From Acidobacteriota bacterium (GTDB taxonomy: Bacteria; Acidobacteriota; Thermoanaerobaculia; UBA5066): DNA of 64,000 bases. Of the stretch, positions 41,312 to 49,748 are shown piece after piece (the stretch's first letter is position 1; every line of letters starts with the position of its first letter). The stretch covers positions 166,501 through 230,500 of the forward strand of contig JADJVE010000008.1 of the NCBI GenBank assembly GCA_016716715.1, read 5' to 3'. The position numbers were made by a program, and so were the translations under genes. Under the pieces are notes generated by a model. That model had not been told where the DNA came from. It worked only from the letters and a program-made list of their open reading frames with translations, and did no database searches.

Positions 41312-42454
41312 TCAGACGAGACGAAACTCCCATCCGCAGTGCCCGTGGGAGTCTGCGTCCGGGGGGCAGTGAAGACAACGGGTGGTGATGCGCGGATCGA
41401 CCGTGCGTGCGAACGTCTCGAACTCGACCTCGCCGACGGGCCGGCACGGAAAGTCCGGCAGGCCCTTGCGCCGGCGGGTTTCCTGGACGCGGCAGGACGT
41501 CATGAAGAAGCGCAGGACGGCGCCGTCCCGTTCGATGCGGCTCGGGTTCACGAAGCTGTACGCACGGAGGGACAGCGCCCGCGCGAGAGCATCGAGGCCG
41601 CCGTCCTTCGGGATCGCGTAGGCCTCCATGATCCGCCGCGCCTCGGCCGCGGCGAAGCGGCGCCACGCGCCCGCGTCGAGGTCCATCGCCGTGTCCATCC
41701 CGAAGCGCTCCTCGGCCGCGAGAAACCAGCTTCCGTCGTGGGCGAGCCAGTTCTTGGCGAAGACGTCGAGAGCCTTGAAGAGGCCGGCGCGATCGAGCGC
41801 CTCGAACGCCGGCGGGGCGGCGGCACGCGCCGCTTCCGCGGGCTTGCGAAACGTCGCGAATCGCTCGTGATGGGCTTCGCCGGAGGTCGTCTCGATCATC
41901 CCGGCCGCCGCGAGGAAGCCGCGCGCCCAGTCGAGGGTGACGGGTCCTTCCGGATGCGTGCGGCCCTCGGCCGCGTGGACGCGCGTCGCGAAGTCGAAGC
42001 CCTCGGACGAAAAGTCCGCAAGCACGAGGATGCCGCCGGGCCGCACGACGCGGAGAACCTCGCGCAGGACGGACGCGCCGTCGGCGAGATGGTGGAGGAC
42101 ATTGAACGACACGGCGGAGGCGAAGGCGCCGTCGGCGAAGGGGAGGGCGGCGCCGTCGGCGGGCGTGAAGGCGATCCGGGCCTCGAGGCCCGTCCCGGCC
42201 GTCAGCGACGCGGCGATCTCCTGCTCCTCGGCGTTCACGTCGACGCTCTCGACGGCGTGCCCGCGACGCGCGAGCTCGCGCGCCATGACGCCCATTCCCG
42301 AGCCGAGGTCGAGGACGGGCCCCTCGAGGGCGCCCGCCGCGTCGAGAACGAGAGCCGCCGCGCGGGCGCCGTCGTGCCCGAGGGCGACGAATGCGTCTTT
42401 CCGTGTGTGGAACGCCGCCAGACGCCGGTCGAGCTCGTCAGCGGTCAGGCTCAA
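41312..42454 (-). CDS. SAM-dependent methyltransferase fused to a DUF6125-like Cys-rich domain
   Basis: 380 residues from TTG 42454 (AAGGA upstream). Residues 1-200 are a class I methyltransferase: VLDLGSGMGVMARELARRGH, SFNVLHHLADGASVLREVLR. Residues 215-380 are DUF6125-like: FAKNWLAHDGSWFLAAEERF, MTSCRVQETRRRKGLPDFPC, and CLHCPPDADSHGHCGW, giving at least five conserved cysteines. DUF6125 is usually a separate protein of unknown role. The fusion hints that the Cys-rich part is the methyl-acceptor site or a partner of the methyltransferase. Confidence 0.85.
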   Translation of the reverse strand: MSLTADELDRRLAAFHTRKDAFVALGHDGARAAALVLDAAGALEGPVLDLGSGMGVMARELARRGHAVESVDVNAEEQEIAASLTAGTGLEARIAFTPADGAALPFADGAFASAVSFNVLHHLADGASVLREVLRVVRPGGILVLADFSSEGFDFATRVHAAEGRTHPEGPVTLDWARGFLAAAGMIETTSGEAHHERFATFRKPAEAARAAAPPAFEALDRAGLFKALDVFAKNWLAHDGSWFLAAEERFGMDTAMDLDAGAWRRFAAAEARRIMEAYAIPKDGGLDALARALSLRAYSFVNPSRIERDGAVLRFFMTSCRVQETRRRKGLPDFPCRPVGEVEFETFARTVDPRITTRCLHCPPDADSHGHCGWEFRLV

Positions 42455-42536
42455 TGGGTTCCTTTTCCGGTCCGGAACGCTCCGGCCGGGTTCGTGTGGA
42501 GCAGCTCGTCCCGCCGCCGGCGGGACCGGGCGCCCC

Positions 42537-42629
42537 TCACGTGGGGATGCCGAGGCGGGGGAAGACGAATTTCTGGAGGACGATCCATGCGAGGAGGGCG
42601 CCCCACATCCAGGCGGCGTCGCTGCTCAT
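42537..42629 (-). CDS. 30-residue hydrophobic mini-protein
   Basis: ATG 42629 to TGA 42537 encodes SSDAAWMWGALLAWIVLQKF followed by VFPRLGIPT: one membrane helix and a short basic/Pro tail. The gene ends 82 bases before the methyltransferase-DUF6125 start on the same strand, consistent with a small first gene of that operon. The composition is protein-like and not expected by chance, but translation is unproven and no ribosome site is strong. Confidence 0.45.
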   Translation of the reverse strand: MSSDAAWMWGALLAWIVLQKFVFPRLGIPT

Positions 42630-42659
42630 CCCCGGCTCCGGGCGCCCGTGGGGGCGGTG

Positions 42660-42688
42660 TTGGCGTTGGACATGGATTACAATATAAT
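42660..42688 (+). promoter_or_regulatory. sigma-70 promoter of the histidine kinase gene
   Basis: TTGGCG (42660-42665), 17-base spacer, TATAAT (42683-42688). The start would be about seven bases before the ATG at 42702, giving an almost leaderless message. The -10 box lies in a short AT-rich block unusual for this DNA. Confidence 0.6.
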
Positions 42689-42701
42689 CATTAAGTTATA
42701 G

Positions 42702-43919
42702 ATGGTCAACTCCCCTCCGGACCGCCGCCGCGCCCTCCTCCTCGCCTCGCCCGTCGTCGCGGCGCTGCTGCTCGCGGCCGCGCTCGTGGGCGTTTCGCTC
42801 GTCGCGGCGAGCTCGCTGCGGGCTCGGGACGCGGCCGTGCGCGACGGCCTCCTCGCCCGCGCCGGCCACGAGCTGGAGGCCCGGCTCCGGAACGACGGGC
42901 CCGAAGGGGCGCCGCTGGCCCTCTCGGAATTCCTCGGCGCGAACGCGACGCTCGTGAGGGGCGTGGAGGTCGTCTCCTTCGCCGGGGTGGCGGCGCGCGC
43001 AGGCGAGACGGAGGGTGCGGCCGTCGAGATGCCCGCGATGCTCGGGCCGGGCTGGCGCCCCACCGGCGCGGGCCCCGGCGCGGGCCCCGGTCCCGGGGCG
43101 GGATACGGGCCGGGTCGAGGCCCCTTCACGCTGCGCTTCTTCCCCGCGCGGGGCGCGGCGAGCTCGGGCGGCCTCGCCTTCGCGCTCGTCCTGGGGTCCG
43201 TCGTCGCGGGCGTCGGGCTCGTCGTCCTGTCCCTTGCGGCGGCGCGCGGGCTCGCCGAGCGCGAGCGCCGCGAGCGCCTCGAGGCCGAGCGCGAGCGGCT
43301 CGACGCCGTCGCCCTCACCGGCGCCGGCCTCGCGCACCGCGTCCGAAACCCGCTCGCCGCGATCAAGGGCACGGCGCAGCTCATGGCCGACCGTCCCGAC
43401 CAGCAGGTCGTCGAGCGCTCGCGCCGCATCGTCGAGGCGAGCGCGCGGATCGAGGACCTCGTGTCGCAGATCCTGAGGTTCGCGCGGCCCGTCGAGCCTC
43501 AGCCCCAGAGCCTCGACCTCGTCGCCCTGGCGCGTGAGGCGGCGGAACGTGCGGGCGTCGCCGTGACGGTTTCCGGCCCGCCCGCGGTCAGCGCGTTCGC
43601 GGACACAGGCCACGCGGCCGACGTGCTCGACGAGCTCCTGGCGAACGCGCGGGCGCACCATCCCGGCGGGATCTTCGAAATCGCCGCCGGCAGAGCCGGC
43701 GGCACGGCCTGGGTCGAGGTGCGCGACCGCGGCCCCGGCCTCTCGGTGGATCCGGCACGCGCTTTCGACCCCTACGTCACGAGCCGGCCCGGCGGCACCG
43801 GACTCGGCCTTCCCACGGTGAGGGCGCTCGCCCGCGCGAACGGCGGAGAGGTGACGCTCGAGGCTCGCGCGGGCGGAGGCTGCGTGGCGCGGCTGACCCT
43901 TCCCGGAGAGCGGGCCTGA
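42702..43919 (+). CDS. membrane sensor histidine kinase, ZraS/NtrB-like
   Basis: 405 residues. Two membrane helices (about 11-36 and 157-182) flank a periplasmic loop that contains a Gly/Pro run (TGAGPGAGPGPGAGYGPGRG). A coiled coil leads to the H box, His212 in GAGLAHRVRNPLAAIKG. The ATPase has ELLANARAH (N box), DRGPGL (G1) and GGTGLGL (G2). It overlaps closely with the NtrC-type regulator that follows (one base), so they form a two-component pair. Confidence 0.92.
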   Translation: MVNSPPDRRRALLLASPVVAALLLAAALVGVSLVAASSLRARDAAVRDGLLARAGHELEARLRNDGPEGAPLALSEFLGANATLVRGVEVVSFAGVAARAGETEGAAVEMPAMLGPGWRPTGAGPGAGPGPGAGYGPGRGPFTLRFFPARGAASSGGLAFALVLGSVVAGVGLVVLSLAAARGLAERERRERLEAERERLDAVALTGAGLAHRVRNPLAAIKGTAQLMADRPDQQVVERSRRIVEASARIEDLVSQILRFARPVEPQPQSLDLVALAREAAERAGVAVTVSGPPAVSAFADTGHAADVLDELLANARAHHPGGIFEIAAGRAGGTAWVEVRDRGPGLSVDPARAFDPYVTSRPGGTGLGLPTVRALARANGGEVTLEARAGGGCVARLTLPGERA

Positions 43920-43920
43920 G

Positions 43921-45213
43921 ATGGCGCGCATCCTCGTCGCCGACGACGATCCGTCCTTCCGCGCCCTCCTGAGGGACATCCTCGAAGGGGATGGGCACGC
44001 GGTCACGGAGGCCCGCGACGGCGAGGAGGCGCTCCACTTCGCGCGCCGCGAGGCCTTCGCGCTCGTCCTGACGGACCGCCGGATGCCCGCCCGCGACGGC
44101 CTCGCGCTCCTGAAGGCGCTGCGCCGGGAGCTTCCGGCGCCGCCGCCCGTGGTCGTCCTGACGGGATTCGGGACGATTCCGGAAGCCGTCGAGGCCGTGC
44201 GCCTCGGCGCCGCTGACTACCTCACGAAACCGCTCGATTCTCCGCGCGCGCTCCTCGCGGTCGTCGACCGGCTGCTCGCTCCCGAGCCGGCCGCGGAGGA
44301 GATCGTCACCGGCGACGCGCGGCTGCGCGAGATCCTCGCGCTCGTCGACCGCGTCGCCGCGGCCAACGTGCCGGTGCTCGTGACGGGGGAGTCGGGCACG
44401 GGCAAGGAGCTCGTGGCGCGGCGGCTCCACACGCGCTCGCCCCGCGCGACCGGTCCGTTCGTCGCGGTCAACGCGGCGTCGCTGCCCGAGTCGCTCGCGG
44501 AGAGCGAGCTGTTCGGCCACGAGCGGGGGGCGTTCACGGGCGCGGACCGCGCGCGCGCGGGACGCTTCGAGGAGGCGAGCGGCGGGACGCTCTTCCTCGA
44601 CGAGATCGGCGAGCTCGCGCCGGCCCTCCAGGCCAAGCTCCTGCGCGTCCTCGAGGACCGCAACGTGCGGCGCCTCGGAAGCGAGAAGGACGTGACCGTC
44701 GACGTCCGCCTCGTGGCGGCGACGAACCGCGACCTCGCCCGCGAGGTCGAGACGGGCGGCTTCCGGCGCGACCTCTACTTTCGACTTGCCGTCGTGCTTG
44801 TCGCGTTGCCGCCGCTCCGCGAGAGGCCCGGAGACGTCGCGCTCCTCGCCCGGCACTTCGTGGCGAGCCTCGCGGCGCGGCACCGGCTGCCGGAGCCGGA
44901 GCTCACGCCTGAAGCGCTCGACGCCCTCGCGCGGCACGCCTGGCCCGGCAACGTCCGCGAGCTGCGCAATACGCTCGAGCGCGCGGTCGTGGTGCGGGGC
45001 GGCCAGCCGATCCGGGAAGAGGACGTTCGGCAGTCCGCCGCGTCCGCCGCGTCCGCCGCGCCGGCGCTCACGCTCGACGAGGAGACGCGCGAGCGCGAGG
45101 CCGCTCTCGCGGCCCTGCGCCTGTCGGGCGGGAACCGCGACGACGCCGCCCGGCGGCTCGGAATCTCGGTCCGCACGCTCTATTACCGTCTTCGCCGCTG
45201 GGGCCTCAATTGA
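43921..45213 (+). CDS. NtrC-family sigma-54 response regulator
   Basis: 430 residues. Receiver domain with phospho-acceptor Asp52 (LVLTDRRMP) and conserved Lys in YLTKPLDS. AAA+ domain with GESGTGKE, ELFGHERGAFTGADRARAG and FLDEIGEL. Fis-type HTH at the end (AARRLGISVRTLYYRLRRWG). The cognate kinase is directly upstream. Possible targets are the sigma-54-like sites before 40440 and 46431. Confidence 0.93.
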   Translation: MARILVADDDPSFRALLRDILEGDGHAVTEARDGEEALHFARREAFALVLTDRRMPARDGLALLKALRRELPAPPPVVVLTGFGTIPEAVEAVRLGAADYLTKPLDSPRALLAVVDRLLAPEPAAEEIVTGDARLREILALVDRVAAANVPVLVTGESGTGKELVARRLHTRSPRATGPFVAVNAASLPESLAESELFGHERGAFTGADRARAGRFEEASGGTLFLDEIGELAPALQAKLLRVLEDRNVRRLGSEKDVTVDVRLVAATNRDLAREVETGGFRRDLYFRLAVVLVALPPLRERPGDVALLARHFVASLAARHRLPEPELTPEALDALARHAWPGNVRELRNTLERAVVVRGGQPIREEDVRQSAASAASAAPALTLDEETREREAALAALRLSGGNRDDAARRLGISVRTLYYRLRRWGLN

Positions 45214-45231
45214 ATGCTTGGGAGAAAGAAG

Positions 45232-45603
45232 ATGCGATTCATGGGTAGTCCGTTCTCGAAATTCGTGCTCCTGCTCGGCGTTCTGGCGGCCCTGTCGACG
45301 TCCCTCGCCGCCGCGGAGAAGAAGCCGACCCTCCTGTTCTTCATGAACCCGGCTGGCCGCCCGTGCCAGACGCAGGATCAGATCCTCGCCGAGGGCCGGA
45401 ACAAGTGGGAGCCGCGTGCGACGCTCCGCTACGTCCGCACGGACGTTCCGGCCGACCGGGACGTCTTCTATCAGTACGGCGTTCGGTCTCTTCCCAACCT
45501 GATCCTGGTGGGCGCCGACGGCAAGGAGATCACCCGGTATTCCCCCGGCATCCAGCCCGTCGACGCGGTCGTTGCGGGCATCCCCGGCAAGTCGGGCCGC
45601 TGA
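45232..45603 (+). CDS. exported thioredoxin-like protein with a single-Cys site
   Basis: 123 residues from ATG 45232, chosen because GGGAG lies eight bases upstream; starts at 45214 or 45241 are possible. A signal peptide ends at LAAAEKK. The thioredoxin fold reads LLFFMNPAGRPCQTQDQIL with one active-site Cys, then YGVRSLPNLILVGADG (cis-Pro). Loss of the first Cys argues against ordinary disulfide reduction and for a monothiol role. Followed after 14 bases by a CcdA-type gene. Confidence 0.78.
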   Translation: MRFMGSPFSKFVLLLGVLAALSTSLAAAEKKPTLLFFMNPAGRPCQTQDQILAEGRNKWEPRATLRYVRTDVPADRDVFYQYGVRSLPNLILVGADGKEITRYSPGIQPVDAVVAGIPGKSGR

Positions 45604-45617
45604 GCGGGGAGCCTCGC

Positions 45618-46274
45618 GTGGACACGCTTGCCGGGTTCAGCCTGGCCAACGCCGCTTTCGCCGTCGGAGCCGGCCTCGCCAGCACCGTGTCCCCTTGTGT
45701 GCTGCCCGTGCTGCCCATCGTGATGGCCGGACGACCGGGAGAGCACCGGCTCCGGCCGCTGGCCATCGTGGCCGGGTTGATGTCCACGTTCTTCGCCATG
45801 GGAATCCTCTCGTCGCTCTTCGGCGCCGTGGTCGGGCCTCTGCTGGTGCGCCTGGAGAAGCCCGTCGCGATCCTCATCGGGGTCATCGGCCTGCTGGTGC
45901 TGGCCGACGTCAACCCTTTCAAGAGACTGAAGGTGGGGATTGCTCCGGAGCGAAAGCGGGGGCTCTGGTCGGGGTCCGTTCTCGGGGCCTCGCTCGGGCT
46001 CGTGTGGATCCCGTGCGTCGGTCCGTTCCTCAGCGCCGTCCTCGCCATGGTCGCGGCCCGCGCCCGACTGGGCGAGGGAATGGCTCTGCTGGGTTTCTAC
46101 AGCGTCGGCTTTGCGCTCCCGATGCTGGTTGCGGGGTACGCCGCGCAGGCGTTTCGGGAGAAGACCGCCTTCCTGCGCTCGCGTCCGGTGCTGGTCCGGG
46201 TCGCGAGCGGAGGCCTGCTGGTCGGGCTCTCGGTCTGGATTCTCGCCAAGGGCCTCTACGGCACGCCCTGGTGA
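45618..46274 (+). CDS. CcdA/DsbD-type thiol-electron transporter
   Basis: 218 residues from GTG 45618 (GGGGAG upstream). Six helices with STVSPCVLPVLPIVM and GLVWIPCVGPFLSAV, the two Cys-Pro motifs of the DsbD membrane domain. It would supply electrons to the exported thioredoxin-like protein encoded upstream. It is the second CcdA in the window, after the one in the arsenic cluster. Confidence 0.88.
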   Translation: MDTLAGFSLANAAFAVGAGLASTVSPCVLPVLPIVMAGRPGEHRLRPLAIVAGLMSTFFAMGILSSLFGAVVGPLLVRLEKPVAILIGVIGLLVLADVNPFKRLKVGIAPERKRGLWSGSVLGASLGLVWIPCVGPFLSAVLAMVAARARLGEGMALLGFYSVGFALPMLVAGYAAQAFREKTAFLRSRPVLVRVASGGLLVGLSVWILAKGLYGTPW

Positions 46275-46388
46275 CGGACTGCAGGCGCTGCGGGCGGGCT
46301 GCAGTTTCTGCAGGAAACCGGGGACGCGGGGAAGAGAGATTTCTGCGAAAGGCTTGAATGACCGCGTCTTGCGCGCGGCGGCGGCACC

Positions 46389-46404
46389 CGGCACGAGGCG
46401 TGCG
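46389..46404 (+). promoter_or_regulatory. putative sigma-54 promoter
   Basis: CGGCACGAGGCGTGCG: -24 element CGGCACG, -12 element TGC, GG and GC separated by exactly ten bases. A start near 46415 leaves room for the GGAAGGAG ribosome site and the ATG at 46431. The NtrC-type regulator encoded 1.2 kb upstream is the obvious activator. Confidence 0.5.
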
Positions 46405-46430
46405 TTGTCATTCGCCGGAAGGAGATCGAA

Positions 46431-46988
46431 ATGAAACGGAACCTCACCACCCTTGCCCTCCTCGCCGCCCTCGCCACCCTCCCGCTCCTCGCCCAGCAGG
46501 GCCCCCCCGCCGGACGCGGCGCCGGGTCCGGCACGCCGGCTGCCGCCTCGAAGATCGACGTCACGAAACCGTCCACGGTCATCGGCGACGTCGTCTCGCT
46601 CAAGGGCGGTCCCGGTCTCGGGATGCCGACGCTCGCCGTGAAGGTCGGCGGCAAGGAGGAGGCGTACATCCTCGGCTCGTACCGGTACCTCACCGCGCAG
46701 AAGTTCGCGCCCGTGGCTGGCGACGCGGTCCGCCTCACCCTCTACACGTGCGTCGAGTGCCCGCAGGGCTTCGTCGTCGCCGAGGTCGAGAACCTCACGC
46801 AGAAGACGATCCTGAAGCTCCGCAACGCGGACGGGACGCCCGCCTTCGCCGGCCGTGGGAACGGCGCGGGCGCCGGCGCCGGGAACGGGAAGCACAACGG
46901 CGCGGGCTGCTGCGGCGGCGGCAACGGCGCCCAGACGGGCCCGATGGACGGCACCGGCCCGAACCCGAACTGCCCGAAGAAGTCCTGA
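46431..46988 (+). CDS. secreted Gly-rich protein with CVEC and DGTG motifs
   Basis: 185 residues with signal peptide (ending LLAQQG). A compact beta-rich middle (TVIGDVVSLKGGPGLGMPTL, then EEAYILGSYRYLTAQKFAPV) leads to YTCVECPQGF. The tail is Gly/Asn rich with CC and ends GPMDGTGPNPNCPKKS. The DGTG motif is shared with the product of 40440-40817. Not a family I can name; metal binding is plausible. Confidence 0.72.
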   Translation: MKRNLTTLALLAALATLPLLAQQGPPAGRGAGSGTPAAASKIDVTKPSTVIGDVVSLKGGPGLGMPTLAVKVGGKEEAYILGSYRYLTAQKFAPVAGDAVRLTLYTCVECPQGFVVAEVENLTQKTILKLRNADGTPAFAGRGNGAGAGAGNGKHNGAGCCGGGNGAQTGPMDGTGPNPNCPKKS

Positions 46989-46997
46989 GGCCTCAGG
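46984..46997. terminator. 14-base palindrome spanning two convergent stop codons
   Basis: CCTGAGGCCTCAGG is a perfect palindrome containing the TGA of the rightward gene (46986-46988) and of the leftward PLP-enzyme gene (46995-46993). It may serve as a bidirectional terminator, although no T run follows. Confidence 0.35.
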
Positions 46998-48204
46998 CGC
47001 CCACGGAGACGGCAGCGGCCGCCGTCACGAGCGCCTGCGAAAGGTCGGCGATCAGGTCGCGGACGTCCTCGCAGCCCACGGAGATCCTCACGAGGTCGTC
47101 GGTGATCCCGGCGGCCTCGCGCTCCTTCTTCGGCATCCCGGTGTGCGTCATGGAGGCCGGGTGCTCGATGAGCGTCTCGACGCCGCCGAGGCTCACGGCG
47201 AGCGTCGCGAGCTGCACGGAGTCGATCAGCGCCTTGCCCGCCTCGAGCCCGCCCTTGACGCCGAACGAGAACACCGCGCCGGGCCCGGACATCTGCCGGA
47301 GCATGAGCGCGTGCTGCGGGTGGCTCGGGAGGCCCGGGTGGAGCACCCACGCGACGCCGGGGTGCGCCTCGAGGAAGCGGGCGACCTCGAGAGAGTTCGC
47401 CTGCGCGCGCTCCATCCTGAGGCCGAGCGTCTTGACGCCCCGGAGAACGAGCCACGCCTGGTGCGGGTCCATCGTTCCGCCGAACGCGACGTGCACCTTG
47501 CGGAGCCTGTCGTGGAGCGCGGGCGAGCCCGCGACGATCGCGCCGCCCACGACGTCCGTGTGCCCGTTGATGTACTTCGTGAGGCTGTGGACGACGACGT
47601 CCGCCCCGAGCGCGAGCGGCTGCTGGAGGACGGGGGACGCGAACGTATTGTCGACGACGAGGAGCGCGCCCGCCGCGTGTGCGATGTCCGCGCAGGCCGC
47701 GATGTCCGTGAGCTTCATCGTCGGGTTCGCGGGCGTCTCGATGTAGACCATCTTCGTCGAGGGCCGCATCGCGGCGGCGACGTTCTCCGGCTTCGACGAA
47801 TCGACCCACGTCGAGGCGACGCCGAACCGGCGGTACTCGTTCTCGAGGACGAGGCGGGACGGCCCGTAGACGGAGTCCGTGCCCACCACGTGCGCGCCCT
47901 GCTCGAGGAGAGCGACGTACACCGTGTTGATGGCGGCCATGCCGGTCGCGGCGCCCAGCGCGCCGCAGCCGCCCTCGAGGATCGCGAGGCACTCCTCGAG
48001 CGCCGCGACCGTCGGGTTGCCGAGGCGCGTGTACTTGAAGCCGGGGTCGCGGCCCTGGAAGCGCGCCGCGCCCTCGTCCGCGTTCTTGAACGCGAACGTG
48101 GACGTCTGGTAGATCGGCGTCGAGACGGCGCCCGTGGCGGGGTCGGGGTGCTGGCCCGCGTGGATGATGCGTGTGGCGGGGTGCATTTTTCGGACGTCGG
48201 TCAT
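46993..48204 (-). CDS. Cys/Met metabolism PLP enzyme (methionine gamma-lyase / cystathionine gamma-synthase family)
   Basis: 403 residues from ATG 48204, overlapping the upstream gene by ATGA. It has YTRLGNPTVAALEECLAILE, SVYGPSRLVL, YIETPANPTMKLTDI, and the PLP lysine in HSLTKYINGHTDVVGG. The family includes cystathionine synthases and lyases and methionine gamma-lyase, and substrate specificity is not decided by these motifs. The ArsR regulator and cysteine-desulfurase-like neighbour suggest catabolic sulfur release. Confidence 0.88.
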   Translation of the reverse strand: MTDVRKMHPATRIIHAGQHPDPATGAVSTPIYQTSTFAFKNADEGAARFQGRDPGFKYTRLGNPTVAALEECLAILEGGCGALGAATGMAAINTVYVALLEQGAHVVGTDSVYGPSRLVLENEYRRFGVASTWVDSSKPENVAAAMRPSTKMVYIETPANPTMKLTDIAACADIAHAAGALLVVDNTFASPVLQQPLALGADVVVHSLTKYINGHTDVVGGAIVAGSPALHDRLRKVHVAFGGTMDPHQAWLVLRGVKTLGLRMERAQANSLEVARFLEAHPGVAWVLHPGLPSHPQHALMLRQMSGPGAVFSFGVKGGLEAGKALIDSVQLATLAVSLGGVETLIEHPASMTHTGMPKKEREAAGITDDLVRISVGCEDVRDLIADLSQALVTAAAAVSVGA

Positions 48205-49748
48205 TTCGATTCCTTTCCGTGCGCGGGGACGGCCGTGCGGGGCGCCCACTCGCCGGTTTTGTCGCTCTGGGTGTAGTCCTCGGAGAGGTCGCGCCCGCGC
48301 CGCGCGACGTGGTCCACGCCCTCGAGGAGAGCCTGGAACTCGGCCTCGCTGACGGTGGGCGCGAGGCTGATGCGGACCCATCCCGGTTTCTCGCCGAGAT
48401 GCCCTTCGTCCAGTCGGTGGCGGATCGTCTTCGAGTGTTCTTCGTCGATGTGGAGGAGGAGGTGGCCGTATGGGCCCGCGCACATGCAGCCGGCGCGGAC
48501 CTGGATCCCGAAGAGGTCGTTCAGGAGGCGCGCGGCGAGGTTGTGGTGGACGTGTTGGAAGATCACCGAGAGGACACCGAGGCGCCGCGTCTCGAGATTG
48601 CCGAGGATGGCGAGGTCGTCGCGGCCGCGCCAGGCGCGGATCGCGCGGCCGAGATAGTCCTGCTCGACGCGCTCCGTGCGCGTGGCTCCGACGGCCGCCT
48701 TGAGGTCGAACGCGAGGCCCGCCTGGATCGTCTGGACGATCGGGGGCGTCCCGCCCGTCTCGCGCGATTCGATCGCGCCGAGGTAGCGGTGGTCCCACGG
48801 GGACGTGTAGAGGACGGTCCCGCCGCCCGGCTCGGCCGGCACGCGGTTCGTGAAGAGGCGCCGGTGCGCGACGAGGAGGCCCGGCGTGCGCGGGCCGCCC
48901 AGGAACTTGTGGACGGAGAAGAAGACGGCGTCGAGCGCGCCCGCGGCATCGCCTGCCGGGTGCATGTCGACGTCCACGTAGGGGCCGGCGGCCGCGAAGT
49001 CGAAGAACGCGAGCGCGCCGTGCCGATGGAGGACGCGCGCGAGACCGTGGACGTCGTTGAGGATTCCCGTCACGTTCGAGGCCGCGCTGAACGTCCCGAT
49101 CTTCCAGGGCCGGTGCGCGTGGGCCGCGAGCTTGCGGTCGAGGTCCTCGAGGCTGATGCGTCCCTCGGCGTCGAACTCGACGTAGACGGAGTCGCCGATC
49201 GTCTCGCGCCACGCGATGTCGTTCGAGTGGTGCTCCATCAGCGACCGGAAGACGACGGGACGGTCGTCCCGGGGGATCCGGGCCGCGAGGCCGAAGCGCT
49301 CGTCGAGCTGGTCGGGGAGCCTGAGGCCGAGGACGTGGATGAGGCGGTTGATCGCGCCGGTAGACCCCGAGCCGACAGGGATCACGACGTCATCGGGCGT
49401 TGCGCCGACGTACGCGCCGATCTTCCGGAGCGCGCCCTCGTAGAGCTCCGTCATCCGGTGGCCCGTGAAGCTGCTCTCCGTGTGCGTGTTCGCCATGAAC
49501 GGCAGGACGCGCTCGTTCAGCTCGTCCTCGACGTCGCGGTGGAAACGGCCCGAGGCGATGAAGTCGAAGTACCGGAGGGGAAGCTCGCCAGAGGGGCCCG
49601 GCATCACGGCGTCCGCGCCGATCACCCGGTTGCGCAAGCGGTCGAGGAACGCGGCCTCCGCGGCGGGTGAGGCGGTGACGACGGGGCCGCGGGGCTCGGA
49701 GGAGGCGGCGTCGACGAGGCGGGGCGGCGCGGGGGCGGCGGAGCTCAG
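48201..49748 (-). CDS. class V aminotransferase, cysteine-desulfurase-like
   Basis: 515 residues if read from a CTG at 49748 that overlaps the ArsR stop (CTGA); the first ordinary start is TTG 49637, giving 478. The upstream start is favoured because AAEAAFLDRLRNRVIGAD reads as a normal family N-terminus, and no ATG, GTG or TTG precedes 49637 in frame. PLP lysine in FFSVHKFLGGPRTPG; Cys loop RAGCMCAGPYGH. It probably frees sulfur or amine from a cysteine-like substrate. Overlaps the next gene by ATGA. Confidence 0.82.
   Translation of the reverse strand: MSSAAPAPPRLVDAASSEPRGPVVTASPAAEAAFLDRLRNRVIGADAVMPGPSGELPLRYFDFIASGRFHRDVEDELNERVLPFMANTHTESSFTGHRMTELYEGALRKIGAYVGATPDDVVIPVGSGSTGAINRLIHVLGLRLPDQLDERFGLAARIPRDDRPVVFRSLMEHHSNDIAWRETIGDSVYVEFDAEGRISLEDLDRKLAAHAHRPWKIGTFSAASNVTGILNDVHGLARVLHRHGALAFFDFAAAGPYVDVDMHPAGDAAGALDAVFFSVHKFLGGPRTPGLLVAHRRLFTNRVPAEPGGGTVLYTSPWDHRYLGAIESRETGGTPPIVQTIQAGLAFDLKAAVGATRTERVEQDYLGRAIRAWRGRDDLAILGNLETRRLGVLSVIFQHVHHNLAARLLNDLFGIQVRAGCMCAGPYGHLLLHIDEEHSKTIRHRLDEGHLGEKPGWVRISLAPTVSEAEFQALLEGVDHVARRGRDLSEDYTQSDKTGEWAPRTAVPAHGKESK

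Noticed and set aside
42534..42540. TGA of the mini-protein as a selenocysteine codon
   Set aside because: The downstream translation (GAPGPAGGG) shows no conserved pattern and no SECIS-like hairpin is obvious.
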